Notes: generated from the letters alone by a model not told the origin. A DNA stretch of 64,000 nucleotides from Bacillus sp. P14.5 (GCF_003316765.1 NZ_NIJF01000089.1:62001-126000); one strand, 5' to 3'. Shown: positions 26,821-36,469, counted from the stretch's first letter. Made by a program: numbers and translations.

Positions 26821-28032
26821 ATGTTAGCTCAAAAAACCATCGATATCATTAAATCAACTGCCCCAGTGTTAGAAGTAAAGGGTACTGAAATTACAACTGT
26901 ATTTTATAATAAAATGTTTACGAACCATCCCGAGTTATTGAATGTTTTTAATCACGTCAACCAAAAGAAAGGGCGTCAGCAAACGGCGCTCGCCAATACT
27001 GTATATGCCGCAGCACAAAATATTGACCGTCTTGAAACGCTCTTGCCTGCAGTAAAGCAAATCGCCCACAAACACCGCAGCCTTGGAATCAAGCCGGAAC
27101 AATATCCAATCGTAGGCGAGCACCTCCTGCTTGCTATTAAGGAGGTCCTGGGAGATGCAGCGACGGATGAAATACTGCAAGCCTGGGGAGAAGCCTACGG
27201 AGTCATAGCACAGGTATTCATCGATGTGGAAGAAGAAATGTATAAAGAAGCTGAAACAAAAGATGCTGGGTGGAGGGATTTTAAGAATTTCACAGTAATC
27301 AAGAAAGAAACAGAAAGTTCTTTGATTACTTCATTTTATCTTAAACCGAATGATGACCAGAAGGTGCCTTCATATTTGCCAGGTCAATACATTACGGTCA
27401 GGCTGGGGATTCCTGGTGAAAAATACCTTTTCAATCGACAGTACAGCTTATCGTCGGCAGCTAATAATGAGTACTTCCGCATTTCCGTCAAACGAGAAGC
27501 AGACTATTCTCCTGAAGGAAAAGTATCAAACTACCTTCATGATAATTTGAATGCCGGGGACGTCATTGAAGTGAGTGCACCGGCAGGGGACTTCTATCTT
27601 GAGCCACAGGAAAAATCTCCTGTCTCTCTCATCAGTGGAGGAGTTGGCATTACTCCAATGCTGAGCATGCTGGAAACCATTGCCCTGCACAATTCATCAA
27701 GGCAGACAGTTTTCATTCATGCCAGCCGGAATGAAGAAGTGCATGCATTTAAAGAAGACGTAAAAGAACTGATTGAAACAATGGATAACGGAAAAGCGTT
27801 CTTTGCTTATGAAAATCTTATTAATCCAGAAGCAGGTTACGATCACCTGGGTTACCTCAATAGAGAGGTATTGGACAGTCTTGTGGACAGAGACAGCATT
27901 TGCTATGTCTGCGGTCCTGCTCCATTCATGAAGGCAGTCATTTCTTCTTTAATGAGCGTAGGAATTCCTGAAAAACGCATCCGCTATGAGTTCTTCGGAC
28001 CAGCCATGAAATTTGAATTTCAAGAAGCATGA
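26821..28032 (+). CDS. hmp: Flavohemoglobin (nitric oxide dioxygenase) Hmp
   Basis: Converts NO plus O2 to nitrate with NAD(P)H. 403 residues, three domains: globin (1-~138, proximal His in AHKHRSLGI, distal segment FYNKMF), FAD-binding (~150-260, RQYSLSSA motif), and NAD-binding (~265-403, SGGVGITPMLSML and CYVCGPAPFMKAV). RBS AAGGAGCGATCAA. NsrR-type operators flank its promoter, so NO should induce it. The NOS gene 13 kb away is a possible internal NO source. Confidence 0.96.
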   Translation: MLAQKTIDIIKSTAPVLEVKGTEITTVFYNKMFTNHPELLNVFNHVNQKKGRQQTALANTVYAAAQNIDRLETLLPAVKQIAHKHRSLGIKPEQYPIVGEHLLLAIKEVLGDAATDEILQAWGEAYGVIAQVFIDVEEEMYKEAETKDAGWRDFKNFTVIKKETESSLITSFYLKPNDDQKVPSYLPGQYITVRLGIPGEKYLFNRQYSLSSAANNEYFRISVKREADYSPEGKVSNYLHDNLNAGDVIEVSAPAGDFYLEPQEKSPVSLISGGVGITPMLSMLETIALHNSSRQTVFIHASRNEEVHAFKEDVKELIETMDNGKAFFAYENLINPEAGYDHLGYLNREVLDSLVDRDSICYVCGPAPFMKAVISSLMSVGIPEKRIRYEFFGPAMKFEFQEA

Positions 28033-28042
28033 TTAAATAGTG

Positions 28043-28076
28043 AAAGGCGCCCGGGGAATGGATCCCGGCGCCTTTT
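28043..28076 (+). terminator. Terminator of hmp
   Basis: AAAGGCGCC...GG / CC...GGCGCCTTTT hairpin 10 bp past the stop. Confidence 0.85.
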
Positions 28077-28186
28077 ATAGACTTGAAAACTCTTGGCTAC
28101 GCCGTTGGTTCCAGAGAGCTTATAGCTTGGTGTGACTGTGAAGTATCCCAGCAATCCTTTGTTGAGTTATACGTAAGAATTCAAAT

Positions 28187-28375
28187 AAGCGGAGATTTTC
28201 CGGTTAAGTTGTGAGAACTGCTTGGTGTTGGTGAATATAAGCGGATTTTTTCCGCTTAAGCCTAGAAAAAGGGCTCATTTTTGCGCATTTTAAGAAAATA
28301 AGGAGAATAATTCCGCTTATTTTACTTCTTTTTAGTGTTTTTTCTTAAATAAGCGGAATTTCTTCCCTTATTTTT
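28187..28375. repeat. Degenerate AAGCGGA-type repeats
   Basis: ATAAGCGGA or its complement TCCGCTTAT occurs at about 28188, 28238, 28253, 28313 and 28350, the first two ~51 bp apart. It may be a decayed tandem array of the ~52-bp type. Confidence 0.4.
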
Positions 28376-28379
28376 AAAA

Positions 28380-28566
28380 GGCTGTTTTCGCGTATATTGC
28401 TGCTTTCGGAAAAATCCCAAGAGCCGGCTTTTTCTCCGGATACTAAGGCTTTTTTCTTTAAACGGAGAGAGATGCTCTTTTCTTTCTAGCTTATCAGGGA
28501 TAATTTCAGCGGGATATGACATTAGCTTACGAAAATTATATTAAATAGCAACAAAGTTTACGAAAA
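28380..28566. repeat. Dispersed repeat R3, copy 3, interrupted by IS110
   Basis: Inverse of copy 2: GGCTGTTTTCGC, TTTCGGAAAAATCCCAAGAGC, AGCAACAAAGTTTACGAAAA. The expected end GAGCCTT reappears only after the insertion element, at ~30182. Confidence 0.75.
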
Positions 28567-28850
28567 ACTCCCATGACGGCGCTTCCCGCCGCCACCATCT
28601 ATCATCAAAATAGCCGTTGCCTTGTATAAGGTCTGCTTTTATAATTATCTGCCCATAATGAACCTAACAATACTGCCAGTCCGGAGACTCTTTGGTGGAT
28701 CTTCTAATTGAAGATACCCTGTACGAAAAACTGGTTGTGACAGACTTGAAGAACCATCTATTGTGCCTGTGTGTGGTACGTATACAAAAATTTTGCATTA
28801 ATTCGCCTGTCGCTTGTATTGTTAGTAATTTATTATGAGGTGACGTTGAA
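28567..28850 (+). ncRNA. Candidate IS110 bridge-RNA region
   Basis: IS110-group elements encode a bridge RNA, which pairs with donor and target DNA, in the long non-coding end next to the transposase start. The long left non-coding end fits that placement. Local hairpins such as ATCTTC-TAATT-GAAGAT are present. Exact ends and guide loops cannot be set by eye. Confidence 0.35.
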
Positions 28851-30081
28851 ATGGAAGCAATGATTGAGCGGTGTGCAGGCCTAGATGTACATCAAGAAAC
28901 AGTAGTAGCTTGTGTTTTGTTCGGTCCTTTGGATAAGAGACCTAAAAAAGAAATTCAAACTTTTCCAACCACTACATCAGGTCTTCTGGCGTTAAGTGAT
29001 TGGTTAGCCTCACACGACGTAATAGATGCCGTCATGGAAAGCACCGGTGTGTATTGGAAGCCAGTCTGGAATGTACTTGAACATAGTGTGCGGCTAGTGC
29101 TTGCCAATGCCCGGCATGTTAAAAATGTTCCAGGAAGGAAAACAGATGTTAAAGATGCCGAATGGCTGGCAAAATTACTGCGGTCAGGATTAATCGAAAG
29201 CAGTTTTGTACCACCAGTAGATATTCGTGATTTGCGTGATTTAACTCGGTATCGAAAAAAGCTGATTAATTCTCGTACTGCCGAGCGCAATCAAATACAC
29301 AAAATACTTCAAGACGCCAATATTAAGCTAACCTCTGTGTTTTCAGATTTATTTGGTGTTACCGGCTGTCGTATTCTTGAAGCACTCATTAACGGAGAAA
29401 AGATTGAACTCCACTCCCTTCAACAAATGGTAGACCCAAGAGTAAAGGCCTCCCTAACAGAAATTTATGAAGCGCTAAATGGACGTATCCGCAAACACCA
29501 TTGTGATATGTTGCGTTTTCATTGGGAACATATCTCCTACCTGGATCAGACCATCGATAAAATAGTCGAACAGATTGATCAGGTACTCATTCCGTATCGA
29601 GAGGAATGCGAACTGTTAGATACGATACCTGGCGTGAATAAAGACTCAGCCGCGATTTTCATAGCCGAAATGGGAGTGGACATGTCGGTCTTTGGATCAG
29701 CAAAGCGTTTGGCATCTTGGGCGGGTGTAAGTCCCGGAAACTATGAGAGTGCTGGGATTAAAAAAAAGTAAAACTACCTATGGAAACAAAGCTCTCCGAA
29801 CGGTTGCCGTAGAATGTTCATTCGCTACAGACAGACAGGTTAACCGCATTTCTGCACATCGAAAAAGAATTATGAAACGACAAGGGAAAGCCAAATCTCG
29901 TATCGCATCTGCTCATTTACTTTTAACAATTGCTTATAACATTTTAAAAACAAAAGAACCCTATCAGGAACTAGGCCCTGATTATTATCAGCAGAAAGAA
30001 CAAAACAAAGACCTTAAAATAATTCAATATCTAAAGAAGAAAGGCTACAACATAGAATTAAGAGAAGATAAGTCTGCCTAA
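28851..30081 (+). pseudogene. IS110-family DEDD transposase, frameshifted at an A-run
   Basis: The N-terminal RuvC-like domain shows CAGLDVHQETV (Asp), VMESTGVYW (Glu) and KTDVKDAEWLA (Asp, Asp), the DEDD set. The C-terminal transposase_20 part reads LDTIPGVNKDSAAIFIAEMG and WAGVSPGNYESAG. The frame breaks in eight A (29760-29767). With seven A it continues as GIKKSKTTYGNKALR to a stop at 30081, giving ~409 residues, normal for the family. GAGGTGACGTTGAA precedes the ATG. As written the enzyme lacks the segment with the conserved Ser-containing motif region's end and is probably inactive. Confidence 0.85.
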
Positions 30082-30181
30082 ATAATAAGTAATATAGCTA
30101 ACAGATCCTTGGCCCCCAAAAAAGTGAGAAGGTGGAGGGCTTAGCTTAGTGTTGCCTTCTGGCCAAAGGAGTTTTCATACA

Positions 30182-30354
30182 AAGAGCCTTCTAAAAAATT
30201 TCTACAGACATCTATATCCGAAGATTCGTTTACAAGACAGGACTAGTGAGTGAAAGTGGTGCCAGAAGTGAGGAACATATAGTGTGCCTTTTAGGCCGAA
30301 CACTGTAAGAGAGACTGTCACTGAGATTTAACAGTACGTCTCTGAGCTTTCAAA
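30182..30354. other. Right flank of the IS110 element
   Basis: Begins with AGAGCCTTC, the missing end of R3 copy 3. No gene is seen in the following ~170 bp. Confidence 0.45.
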
Positions 30355-30383
30355 ACAAAAGAACCCGCTTAAAGCAGATTCTT
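30355..30383 (-). terminator. Weak terminator of the small gene at 30.4 kb
   Basis: Minus-strand imperfect hairpin AAGAATCTGC / GCGGGTTCTT followed by TTG-rich sequence. Confidence 0.5.
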
Positions 30384-30393
30384 CCCGAAAAAC

Positions 30394-30549
30394 TCAATCC
30401 CCATCCACACGGTTTTTGAATGCTTCCTGTGTCACAATATATTCTTCGTCTTCAATTTTTTCTTTTGTGTGTTTTTCTGTCAGTGAGTCTGAAGGGTTGT
30501 TACCTGGATGGCCCTTCTTTTTATGCTGAAACGATTTTCCTCTGCTCAT
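30394..30549 (-). CDS. Small basic-acidic hypothetical protein
   Basis: 51 residues: MSRGKSFQHKKKGHPGNN, then acidic KEKIEDEEYIVTQEAF. AGAGGTGTTCATC precedes the ATG and a hairpin follows. Its size and composition resemble small Bacillus spore-associated proteins, but I cannot name the family. Confidence 0.6.
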   Translation of the reverse strand: MSRGKSFQHKKKGHPGNNPSDSLTEKHTKEKIEDEEYIVTQEAFKNRVDGD

Positions 30550-30783
30550 GATGAACACCTCTTTCCCTTTTTCCTGATGTTAGTTTTTCCACTGAGACAG
30601 ATTTTATGAGAGCAAACACATTGGGTGGTGTGATTGTCAAAAAATGGTCAGAATAGAAGACCATGTGGCAACGATAAAAGGATATAATGAAAGTAAGGAT
30701 TTTGAGTTGGCTCATTGCACAATAGCAATAAAGTGAAAAAAGAGCCTTGCTCAAAGATTGTTTAAAACTGAAGGGGGATGCTT

Positions 30784-31158
30784 ATGGACTTATTTACTAT
30801 CCTTTCTGAACAGCATATCAAGAAAGCGTACGAAGACGGAGAATTCGACCGGCTGCCAGGTTACGGCAAGCCTTTAAAACTGGAAGATGATTCACATATA
30901 CCTCAAGAACTTCGTATGGCCCACCGCATCATGAAAAACGCAGGTTTTACAACGGAAGAAAACACTTTGAGAAAAGAGATGCTTCGGATAGAGGATTTAA
31001 TCAGGGACTGCGAGGACCAGCTCGAGAAAGAAAGCCTGAAAAGGGACCTGAATGAAAAAATGCTGAAGTTTAACGGGTTGATGTCGAAGAAGAGAATCAA
31101 CACGAATAGTTCTGTTTTTAAAAACTATGAACATAAAATAGAAAAGAAGCTGCTATAA
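30784..31158 (+). CDS. DUF1992 (DnaJC28-type) protein
   Basis: 124 residues. Starts FTILSEQHIKKAYEDGEFDRLPGYGKPL, the DUF1992 signature, then a charged helical C-terminus. The second of two nearby ATGs is chosen for its 6-bp distance from GGGGG. Function of the family is not established. Own terminator follows. Confidence 0.85.
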   Translation: MDLFTILSEQHIKKAYEDGEFDRLPGYGKPLKLEDDSHIPQELRMAHRIMKNAGFTTEENTLRKEMLRIEDLIRDCEDQLEKESLKRDLNEKMLKFNGLMSKKRINTNSSVFKNYEHKIEKKLL

Positions 31159-31160
31159 AG

Positions 31161-31198
31161 AAAAGGAGTATCCCAACTGCATCGGGATACTCCTTTTT
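31161..31198 (+). terminator. Intrinsic terminator
   Basis: AAAAGGAGTATCCC / GGGATACTCCTTTTT. Confidence 0.92.
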
Positions 31199-31247
31199 CA
31201 ATGTCTTAAATGAACCATGACTGGATATTTGTAAATAGGATGGCCAA

Positions 31248-32729
31248 TTATTTATTATCGATGTTGGCTTGGATTTTTTCTGCGCTTTTAACTGTTTCAT
31301 TTATATATGAAGCAATGGTGCCAGTATCTTCATTCAATGTCTCGATGGTTGCACTGACCTCTTCCAGCCCGGCTGAAGCTTCTTGAATGACGGCGGCGAG
31401 TTCTTTCGTAGAAAGCTCAGCATGGACGGTTTGTTCTTTTACAGAGTCGGAATTAGCAGCCATTGTATGGAATTCAGATTGAAGCAGCTGAAGCTTGGAT
31501 CTCAGTTCCTTGAACGAACTGCTAACATCTCCAACGGCCTGGATGTTTTCGGACAGCTTGCTGCTGCTCAGGTTCATCTTCTGCAAAGCTGTGGAATTAG
31601 TCTGATTAACAGCTGTCAGGTTTTCATTGATTCTAGCGGCCGTGTTACTTGTCATCACAGCTAGTTTTCTGATTTCATCTGCCACTATTGAGAAGCCTCT
31701 TCCTGCCTCACCCGCTCTTGCTGCTTCGATGGAAGCATTAAGGGCCAGCAGGTTAGTTTGTTCTGTTATCCCCTGGATGATTCCGACGAAGCTGTTTGTT
31801 TCTTCGAATTTATTTGTCAGTTCAGCGAACGTGATACTAAGTTCGTCAATGAGTATGTTCAACTCATTCATATCCAGCTGAAGTCCGTCTGCTTTCTCTG
31901 TTCCATTGACAGCGGTTGTATTGGCTTCTTCCGAATGTTGAAACAGCACTTCCGCCATGGAAGCCATGCCTTCCATTTGATTCATCGTTGTCTCAGAAAT
32001 GGAAGCTATACTGTTGATTTGGTCGCTTTGAGTCTGGCTTCCGGCTGAAATTTCCTGCAGGGCAGTTTTCATTTCATTATGGGAGAGCAAATGATGCTGA
32101 ATCTGGTCATTCACTTTATTGATGCTCTTGAAAATGGTGTGCAGTTCTGATTCCAAGAGTGCCTTTTGATTCTCTTTTCTTACACTTTCAGCTTCAGCGT
32201 CAATGATGAATTGCTGCAGTTGTGAAAATTGGTTCGTATTGAGTTTGACGACAATGTACAGCAGAATCCCCAGCATTATGTATACGAGAATTCCAGGGAT
32301 AAAGATAGAATCAATCTCTCCAGGTCCCGTAAAGAATTGTTTATTGAGTATAAATAGAATGAAACCCGATCCATATCCAATTGCGAATAGAGAAAGCTTA
32401 AAGTGAAGTGCCGATATGACTGCCAGAAAAAGCAAAATGATTAAATTGTTTCCTGAACCGCCATTCACCAGGATGTCGACTCCGATTATTATGTAGACAA
32501 CAGGTAAAGTGAAGAGAGGGAATAAGGAATATTTCTTTATAGATACATGGAAAATTAGAAAGAAAACAATCATAGCTCCTAACTGGGTTGAGTAAAGGAT
32601 TGTTTCTATCAAAGGATTTTTATTAAAAACAGTATAAAGGATTGCTGCAATCAATGAAGCTGAGTAGAGAAGCAGCATCAAAAGATTCTTCTTTTTTAAA
32701 TCCTGCAGTTTTAAACCATCAATGGTCAT
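31248..32729 (-). CDS. Polytopic methyl-accepting chemotaxis protein
   Basis: 493 residues. Residues ~15-185 hold about six hydrophobic helices with very short loops, so there is no extracytoplasmic ligand domain and no clear HAMP. The cytoplasmic coil follows, with the MCP tip [20 protein letters not shown] then [19 protein letters not shown] receptor of this build may sense membrane state, ions or a transported compound. It is divergent from motP/motS, in line with a motility role. Confidence 0.88.
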   Translation of the reverse strand: MTIDGLKLQDLKKKNLLMLLLYSASLIAAILYTVFNKNPLIETILYSTQLGAMIVFFLIFHVSIKKYSLFPLFTLPVVYIIIGVDILVNGGSGNNLIILLFLAVISALHFKLSLFAIGYGSGFILFILNKQFFTGPGEIDSIFIPGILVYIMLGILLYIVVKLNTNQFSQLQQFIIDAEAESVRKENQKALLESELHTIFKSINKVNDQIQHHLLSHNEMKTALQEISAGSQTQSDQINSIASISETTMNQMEGMASMAEVLFQHSEEANTTAVNGTEKADGLQLDMNELNILIDELSITFAELTNKFEETNSFVGIIQGITEQTNLLALNASIEAARAGEAGRGFSIVADEIRKLAVMTSNTAARINENLTAVNQTNSTALQKMNLSSSKLSENIQAVGDVSSSFKELRSKLQLLQSEFHTMAANSDSVKEQTVHAELSTKELAAVIQEASAGLEEVSATIETLNEDTGTIASYINETVKSAEKIQANIDNK

Positions 32730-32975
32730 GGTACGTCTCTCCTGTCGATTAGTGATGCATTCTACTTATTTTATCGTAAATTTTCGTAATTTTTCAATAG
32801 TTAAAATGGAAAATTATATAATATAATGGAATTTTTAATGAGCATGATGTGCTTCTTCGAATGCTTTAATTATAAAATCGCTGACCGAAGCCATGAATTT
32901 TATACATATGACTGTTTTCAATAGGAAATTTATGAGGTGAAAACTAGTAAAACATTGAAATGCAAAATTTGTCCT

Positions 32976-33001
32976 TGAATAATTTCATGACCATCCGATA
33001 T
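32976..33001 (+). promoter_or_regulatory. Sigma-D-like promoter of motP
   Basis: TGAA, 14-bp spacer, TCCGATAT: three of four and seven of eight matches to TAAA/GCCGATAT, 34 bp before the motP start. Confidence 0.5.
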
Positions 33002-33034
33002 AAAAAGAAAGAATAATTATATAGGGTGAATTCT

Positions 33035-33832
33035 ATGGATAAAACATCATTTATTGGAGTTATTTTAGGTATTGCTGCAGTTGGAGTCGGAATGGTTCTT
33101 AAAGGGGTACCGGTTAATGCTATATTTAACCCCGCAGCCATCTTGATTATCATTATGGGTACAATCGCTGCAGTGACGATTGCATTCCCGACATCTGAAA
33201 TAGTGAAAGTGCCGAAACTTTTCGGTGTCATCTTTAAGGAAACAAAGATGCAGGAGCCTCAAGAAACCATCCGAATGTTCTCGGAATGGGCTGACCTGGC
33301 AAGAAGAGAAGGGCTGCTTGCTCTTGAAGCCAAGACAAATGAGATTGAAGATCCATTTTTGAAAAATGGGATGGGACTTGCTGTTGATGGACAAAGTGCT
33401 GATTACATCAGAGATGTGTTGAATGAGGAAATTGATGCAATGGAAGAGAGGCACCAAGCTGGCGCTGCGATATTTTCCCAGGCAGGTACATATGCTCCGA
33501 CCCTCGGAGTTCTGGGAGCAGTAATCGGATTGATCGCGGCACTCACCGATATGAATGACATCGACCACCTTGGAAAGGCCATCTCAGCTGCTTTTATTGC
33601 CACCTTGATGGGGATTTTCACTGGTTATGTACTATGGCATCCATTTGCTAATAAGCTGAAGAGAAAGTCCAAGCAGGAAGTTAAACAAAAGACAATGATG
33701 ATAGAAGGAATTCTATCTATTATCGAAGGGGAAGCTCCTCGTGTGATTGAACAGAAACTTGCCTCATACCTGCCGTCAAGTGAAAGAAAACGAATCATGG
33801 AAGAGGAAGTGGGTAATGATGAGGCGGCGTAA
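33035..33832 (+). CDS. motP: Flagellar stator subunit MotP (MotA family)
   Basis: 265 residues with four membrane segments: near 5-22, 30-50, ~145-165 and ~180-200. The cytoplasmic loop RTFSEWADLARREG-type (here MFSEWADLARREGLLALE) and QAGTYAPTLGVLGAVIGLIAAL are family-conserved; the Pro of the TM3-TM4 region is present. With its MotB-type partner it forms the ion-driven stator. Similarity is to the MotP (Na+) branch, e.g. GVGMVLKGV. The stop TAA overlaps the motS start region. Confidence 0.93.
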   Translation: MDKTSFIGVILGIAAVGVGMVLKGVPVNAIFNPAAILIIIMGTIAAVTIAFPTSEIVKVPKLFGVIFKETKMQEPQETIRMFSEWADLARREGLLALEAKTNEIEDPFLKNGMGLAVDGQSADYIRDVLNEEIDAMEERHQAGAAIFSQAGTYAPTLGVLGAVIGLIAALTDMNDIDHLGKAISAAFIATLMGIFTGYVLWHPFANKLKRKSKQEVKQKTMMIEGILSIIEGEAPRVIEQKLASYLPSSERKRIMEEEVGNDEAA

Positions 33833-34579
33833 AAAAAGCAGCATGATGATCATATGGATGAATCCTGGCTTATCCCTTACGCTGATCTTTTGACACTGCT
33901 TCTGGCACTATTCGTTGTTCTTTTTGCTTCCAGCAGTGTTGATGCGCAAAAGTTTAATGCAATGTCCCAAGCCTTTAATCAGATATTCACTGGAGGTGCC
34001 TCTGTAATGGATTATCCTTCCCCTGTGCCGGAGAGTGATCTTGGGGAGAACAAGAAGGCAGATGAAGAAAATCCGATGACAGTTGATGAAGTTGAGGCAG
34101 CGAAAAAGAAGGACAGACAGGAACTGGAAGAACTTGAGAGGAAAGTCAACGGTTATATAACAGCTAATCAGCTGCAGAAACAATTTGCTGCAGAACTTAC
34201 TTCTGAAGGCCTGCTTCTGACAATAAGGGATAATGTGCTTTTTCAATCAGGGTCGGCGAACGTAGCCGCAAAAGATGAGGGAGTGGCAAGGGAGTTATCA
34301 GGTCTTCTTGAAATGGATACACCTCGGAGTGTCATCATCAGCGGGCATACCGACAATATCCCAATTTCCACTGCCAACTATGATTCCAATTGGGAGCTTA
34401 GTGTTATGAGGGCAGTCAATTTCATGAAAATTGTCTTAAGAAACCAAAACCTTGATCCCCGCTGGTTCAGTGCCAAAGGCTTTGGTGAATTCAAGCCTTT
34501 GGCTGATAATAGCACAAAAGAAGGCAGAGCCAAAAACAGAAGAGTGGAAGTATTGATCCTGCCGAGAGTGATTCAGTAA
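33816..34579 (+). pseudogene. motS: Flagellar stator subunit MotS (MotB family), N-terminal frameshift
   Basis: The main frame encodes MDESWLIPYADLLTLLLALFVVLFAS (ion-binding Asp in PYADLL) and a C-terminal OmpA/MotB peptidoglycan-binding domain (ISGHTDNIPI, NWELSVMRAVNFM, AKNRRVEVLIL). The expected N-terminus MRRRKKKQHDDH starts at the ATG overlapping motP. It needs eight A where the sequence has seven (33831-33837), so the frames do not join. Restart at the ATG at 33854 would remove only the basic cytoplasmic tail, but no good RBS precedes it. Slippage or sequencing error is also possible. Confidence 0.85.
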
Positions 34580-34595
34580 ATATTGGATAAAAAAA

Positions 34596-34951
34596 GAGGC
34601 TGGGACAAAAGTAGAAAACTAATTGATGCAAGTAGAAATCATCGAAAATAAAACCGCATGAGATCAAGGTTATATACTTGACCTCATGCGGTTCATTTTT
34701 GTTATTAGGCTCTTACCTTAAAGATGTTATTTTTTAGATTAGGTTTTCCGCCAGTTCCTGATCGTAGGCGGATTGGAGCGGAAGGTGTGCGACCTCCTGC
34801 GGGACTAGCGGGACAGGTGAGACCCCGCAGGCAAAGCCGAGGAGGCTCAGCGCCCGCCCCGCGGAGTCGTGCACCTGGAGCGGAAATCCTTTCTTTATAC
34901 TCAGACACATTCTTTTGAAAAGAGCTTTTTATAAGGTTTTGTCCCAGCCTC
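34596..34951. repeat. Composite repeat element R1, copy B (356 bp)
   Basis: Perfect 15-bp inverted ends GAGGCTGGGACAAAA / TTTTGTCCCAGCCTC. Inside: a long hairpin (AACCGCATGAG...CTCATGCGGTT), an AT-rich part, then the GC-rich R2 core (TGCGACCTCCTGCGGGACTA, GCCGAGGAGGCTCAGCGCCC, CGCGGAGTCGTGCACC). Directly repeated at 39.7 kb with only a few differences. It follows motS and may act as its terminator. Confidence 0.95.
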
Positions 34952-35078
34952 TTATTTTTTATAGCTGAAGTCAGGCTGTTTAAGTAAGATAGTAATTTAC
35001 TGCAGGAATTTTTTGTGAGTTTTACAAACAGCCGAAGGGGTAATTAATCCTTAGTCAATTATCAGGGGGTTTAGAAAA

Positions 35079-36452
35079 TTGGAAGGGTTTTTAGAAGCAG
35101 TAGGATCAGTCTCGGCATGGTTGTGGGGACCGCCAGTAATTATCATATTAGCAGGTACAGGTATTTACCTGACAATATTATTGAAATTTGTGCAATTTCG
35201 ATATCCGATTTACATATTTCAGCAAACGTTAGGAAGTATTTTTAAGAAGCCGAAAGGTGAGGGGACGGTCACCCCACTGCAGGCCTTGACCTCCGCACTT
35301 TCAGCGACGATTGGGGCAGCGAACATTGTAGGAGTTCCGGCTGCAATCATGTTTGGCGGCCCTGGAGCGCTGTTCTGGATGTGGGTCATCGCTTTAATGG
35401 GCATGGCACTCAAATTTTCTGAAAGTGTACTGGCGGTAAGATACCGTGAGAAAAATGAACAAGGCGAATTTGTCGGCGGACCGATGTATTATATGAAGAA
35501 TGGTCTGAATATGAGGTGGCTTGGTGTTTGGTTTGCATTTGCTTTGATGATCGAATTGATCCCCAGCATCATGGTTCAGGGTAACGCAGTTGCTTCAACT
35601 GTGCAGGAATCCTTTGAAGTGAGCGGCTGGATCACAGGTGTGGCTATAGCAGCAGTGGTATCGCTGATCGTTTTCGGAGGAATTAAGCGAATAGGAAAGG
35701 TAACTGAGACTCTGGTTCCTTTCATGGCATTCCTTTATGTCGGTGCGTGTTTGGCCATCTTGTTCATGAACTTGGAAGAGCTGCCCAATGTATTGAATCT
35801 TGTATTTACACATGCCTTTCAGCCAATGTCGGCAATTGGAGGATTCGCAGGTGCAGCGGTGGCTGAAACCATTCGCTGGGGATTTGCCAGAGGACTGTAC
35901 TCCAATGAAGCAGGACTTGGAACAGCACCTATCGCCCATGCTGCAGCAACGACGGACCATCCGGTAAGACAGGGATTATGGTCTATTATAGGAATCGTTA
36001 TTGATACACTGATCGTTTGTACGGCAACCGGCTTTGTAGTGATTTCATCAGGTGTATGGACAGCTGAGGGTGCATTGGAAAATCCATCAGCATTAACCAC
36101 TCAGGCATTTTCCAATTATCTCGGCAACACAGGAAGCTTCCTCGTGACATTTTCAATGATTTTCTTTGTATTATCAACTATTGTAGTTATTATTTTCTAT
36201 GGATCGAAACAAGCGGAGTTTCTATTTGGACTGAAAGCCGCCATAATTATCAAATTTGTCTATATAGCTGCAATCATACTGGGTTCGATGGGTGCTGCGA
36301 GGGTAATCTGGCAATTCCTTGATCTTGCACTTGTGGCCATACTGGTACCTAATATCATCGCGGTACTGCTTCTCAGCAAAGAAGTGAAGAGGCTTACTCA
36401 AGAGTTTTTCACTTCGGATAAATATTACCTCAAGGATATTGGAGAGAAGTAA
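35079..36452 (+). CDS. Sodium:alanine symporter family (AGCS) transporter
   Basis: 457 residues, about ten to eleven membrane helices. AGCS motifs: LTSALSATIGAANIVGVPAAI, GGPGALFWMWVIALMGM, EFVGGPMYYMKNGL and RGLYSNEAGLGTAPIAHAAA. Family members import alanine or glycine with Na+ (or H+). TTG start behind ATCAGGGGGTTTAG. Flanked by R1 copy B on the left. Confidence 0.92.
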   Translation: MEGFLEAVGSVSAWLWGPPVIIILAGTGIYLTILLKFVQFRYPIYIFQQTLGSIFKKPKGEGTVTPLQALTSALSATIGAANIVGVPAAIMFGGPGALFWMWVIALMGMALKFSESVLAVRYREKNEQGEFVGGPMYYMKNGLNMRWLGVWFAFALMIELIPSIMVQGNAVASTVQESFEVSGWITGVAIAAVVSLIVFGGIKRIGKVTETLVPFMAFLYVGACLAILFMNLEELPNVLNLVFTHAFQPMSAIGGFAGAAVAETIRWGFARGLYSNEAGLGTAPIAHAAATTDHPVRQGLWSIIGIVIDTLIVCTATGFVVISSGVWTAEGALENPSALTTQAFSNYLGNTGSFLVTFSMIFFVLSTIVVIIFYGSKQAEFLFGLKAAIIIKFVYIAAIILGSMGAARVIWQFLDLALVAILVPNIIAVLLLSKEVKRLTQEFFTSDKYYLKDIGEK

Positions 36453-36469
36453 ATAACCTGGTTAAGGAT

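Larger units (their letters stand above)
28567..30181 (+). mobile_element. IS110-family insertion sequence
   Basis: About 1.6 kb. It carries one DEDD transposase gene with ~284 bp of non-coding sequence on the left and ~100 bp on the right. Boundaries are inferred from the split R3 repeat and are good to several bases only. No terminal inverted repeat or target duplication is expected for this family and none is seen. Confidence 0.75.

Noticed and set aside
29755..29772. Programmed -1 frameshift in the IS110 transposase
   Set aside because: The A-run looks slippery, but a -1 slip leads to the wrong frame; +1 (or -2) is needed, which is not a known IS110 mechanism.
29743..30081. Separate gene downstream of the IS110 transposase
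   Set aside because: Its sequence is the direct continuation of the transposase after a one-base shift.
34705..34918. ORFs on both strands in R1 copies B and C (also 39811-40034 and 2768-3079)
   Set aside because: Identical ORFs recur in every repeat copy because the DNA repeats; no RBS and no protein family.
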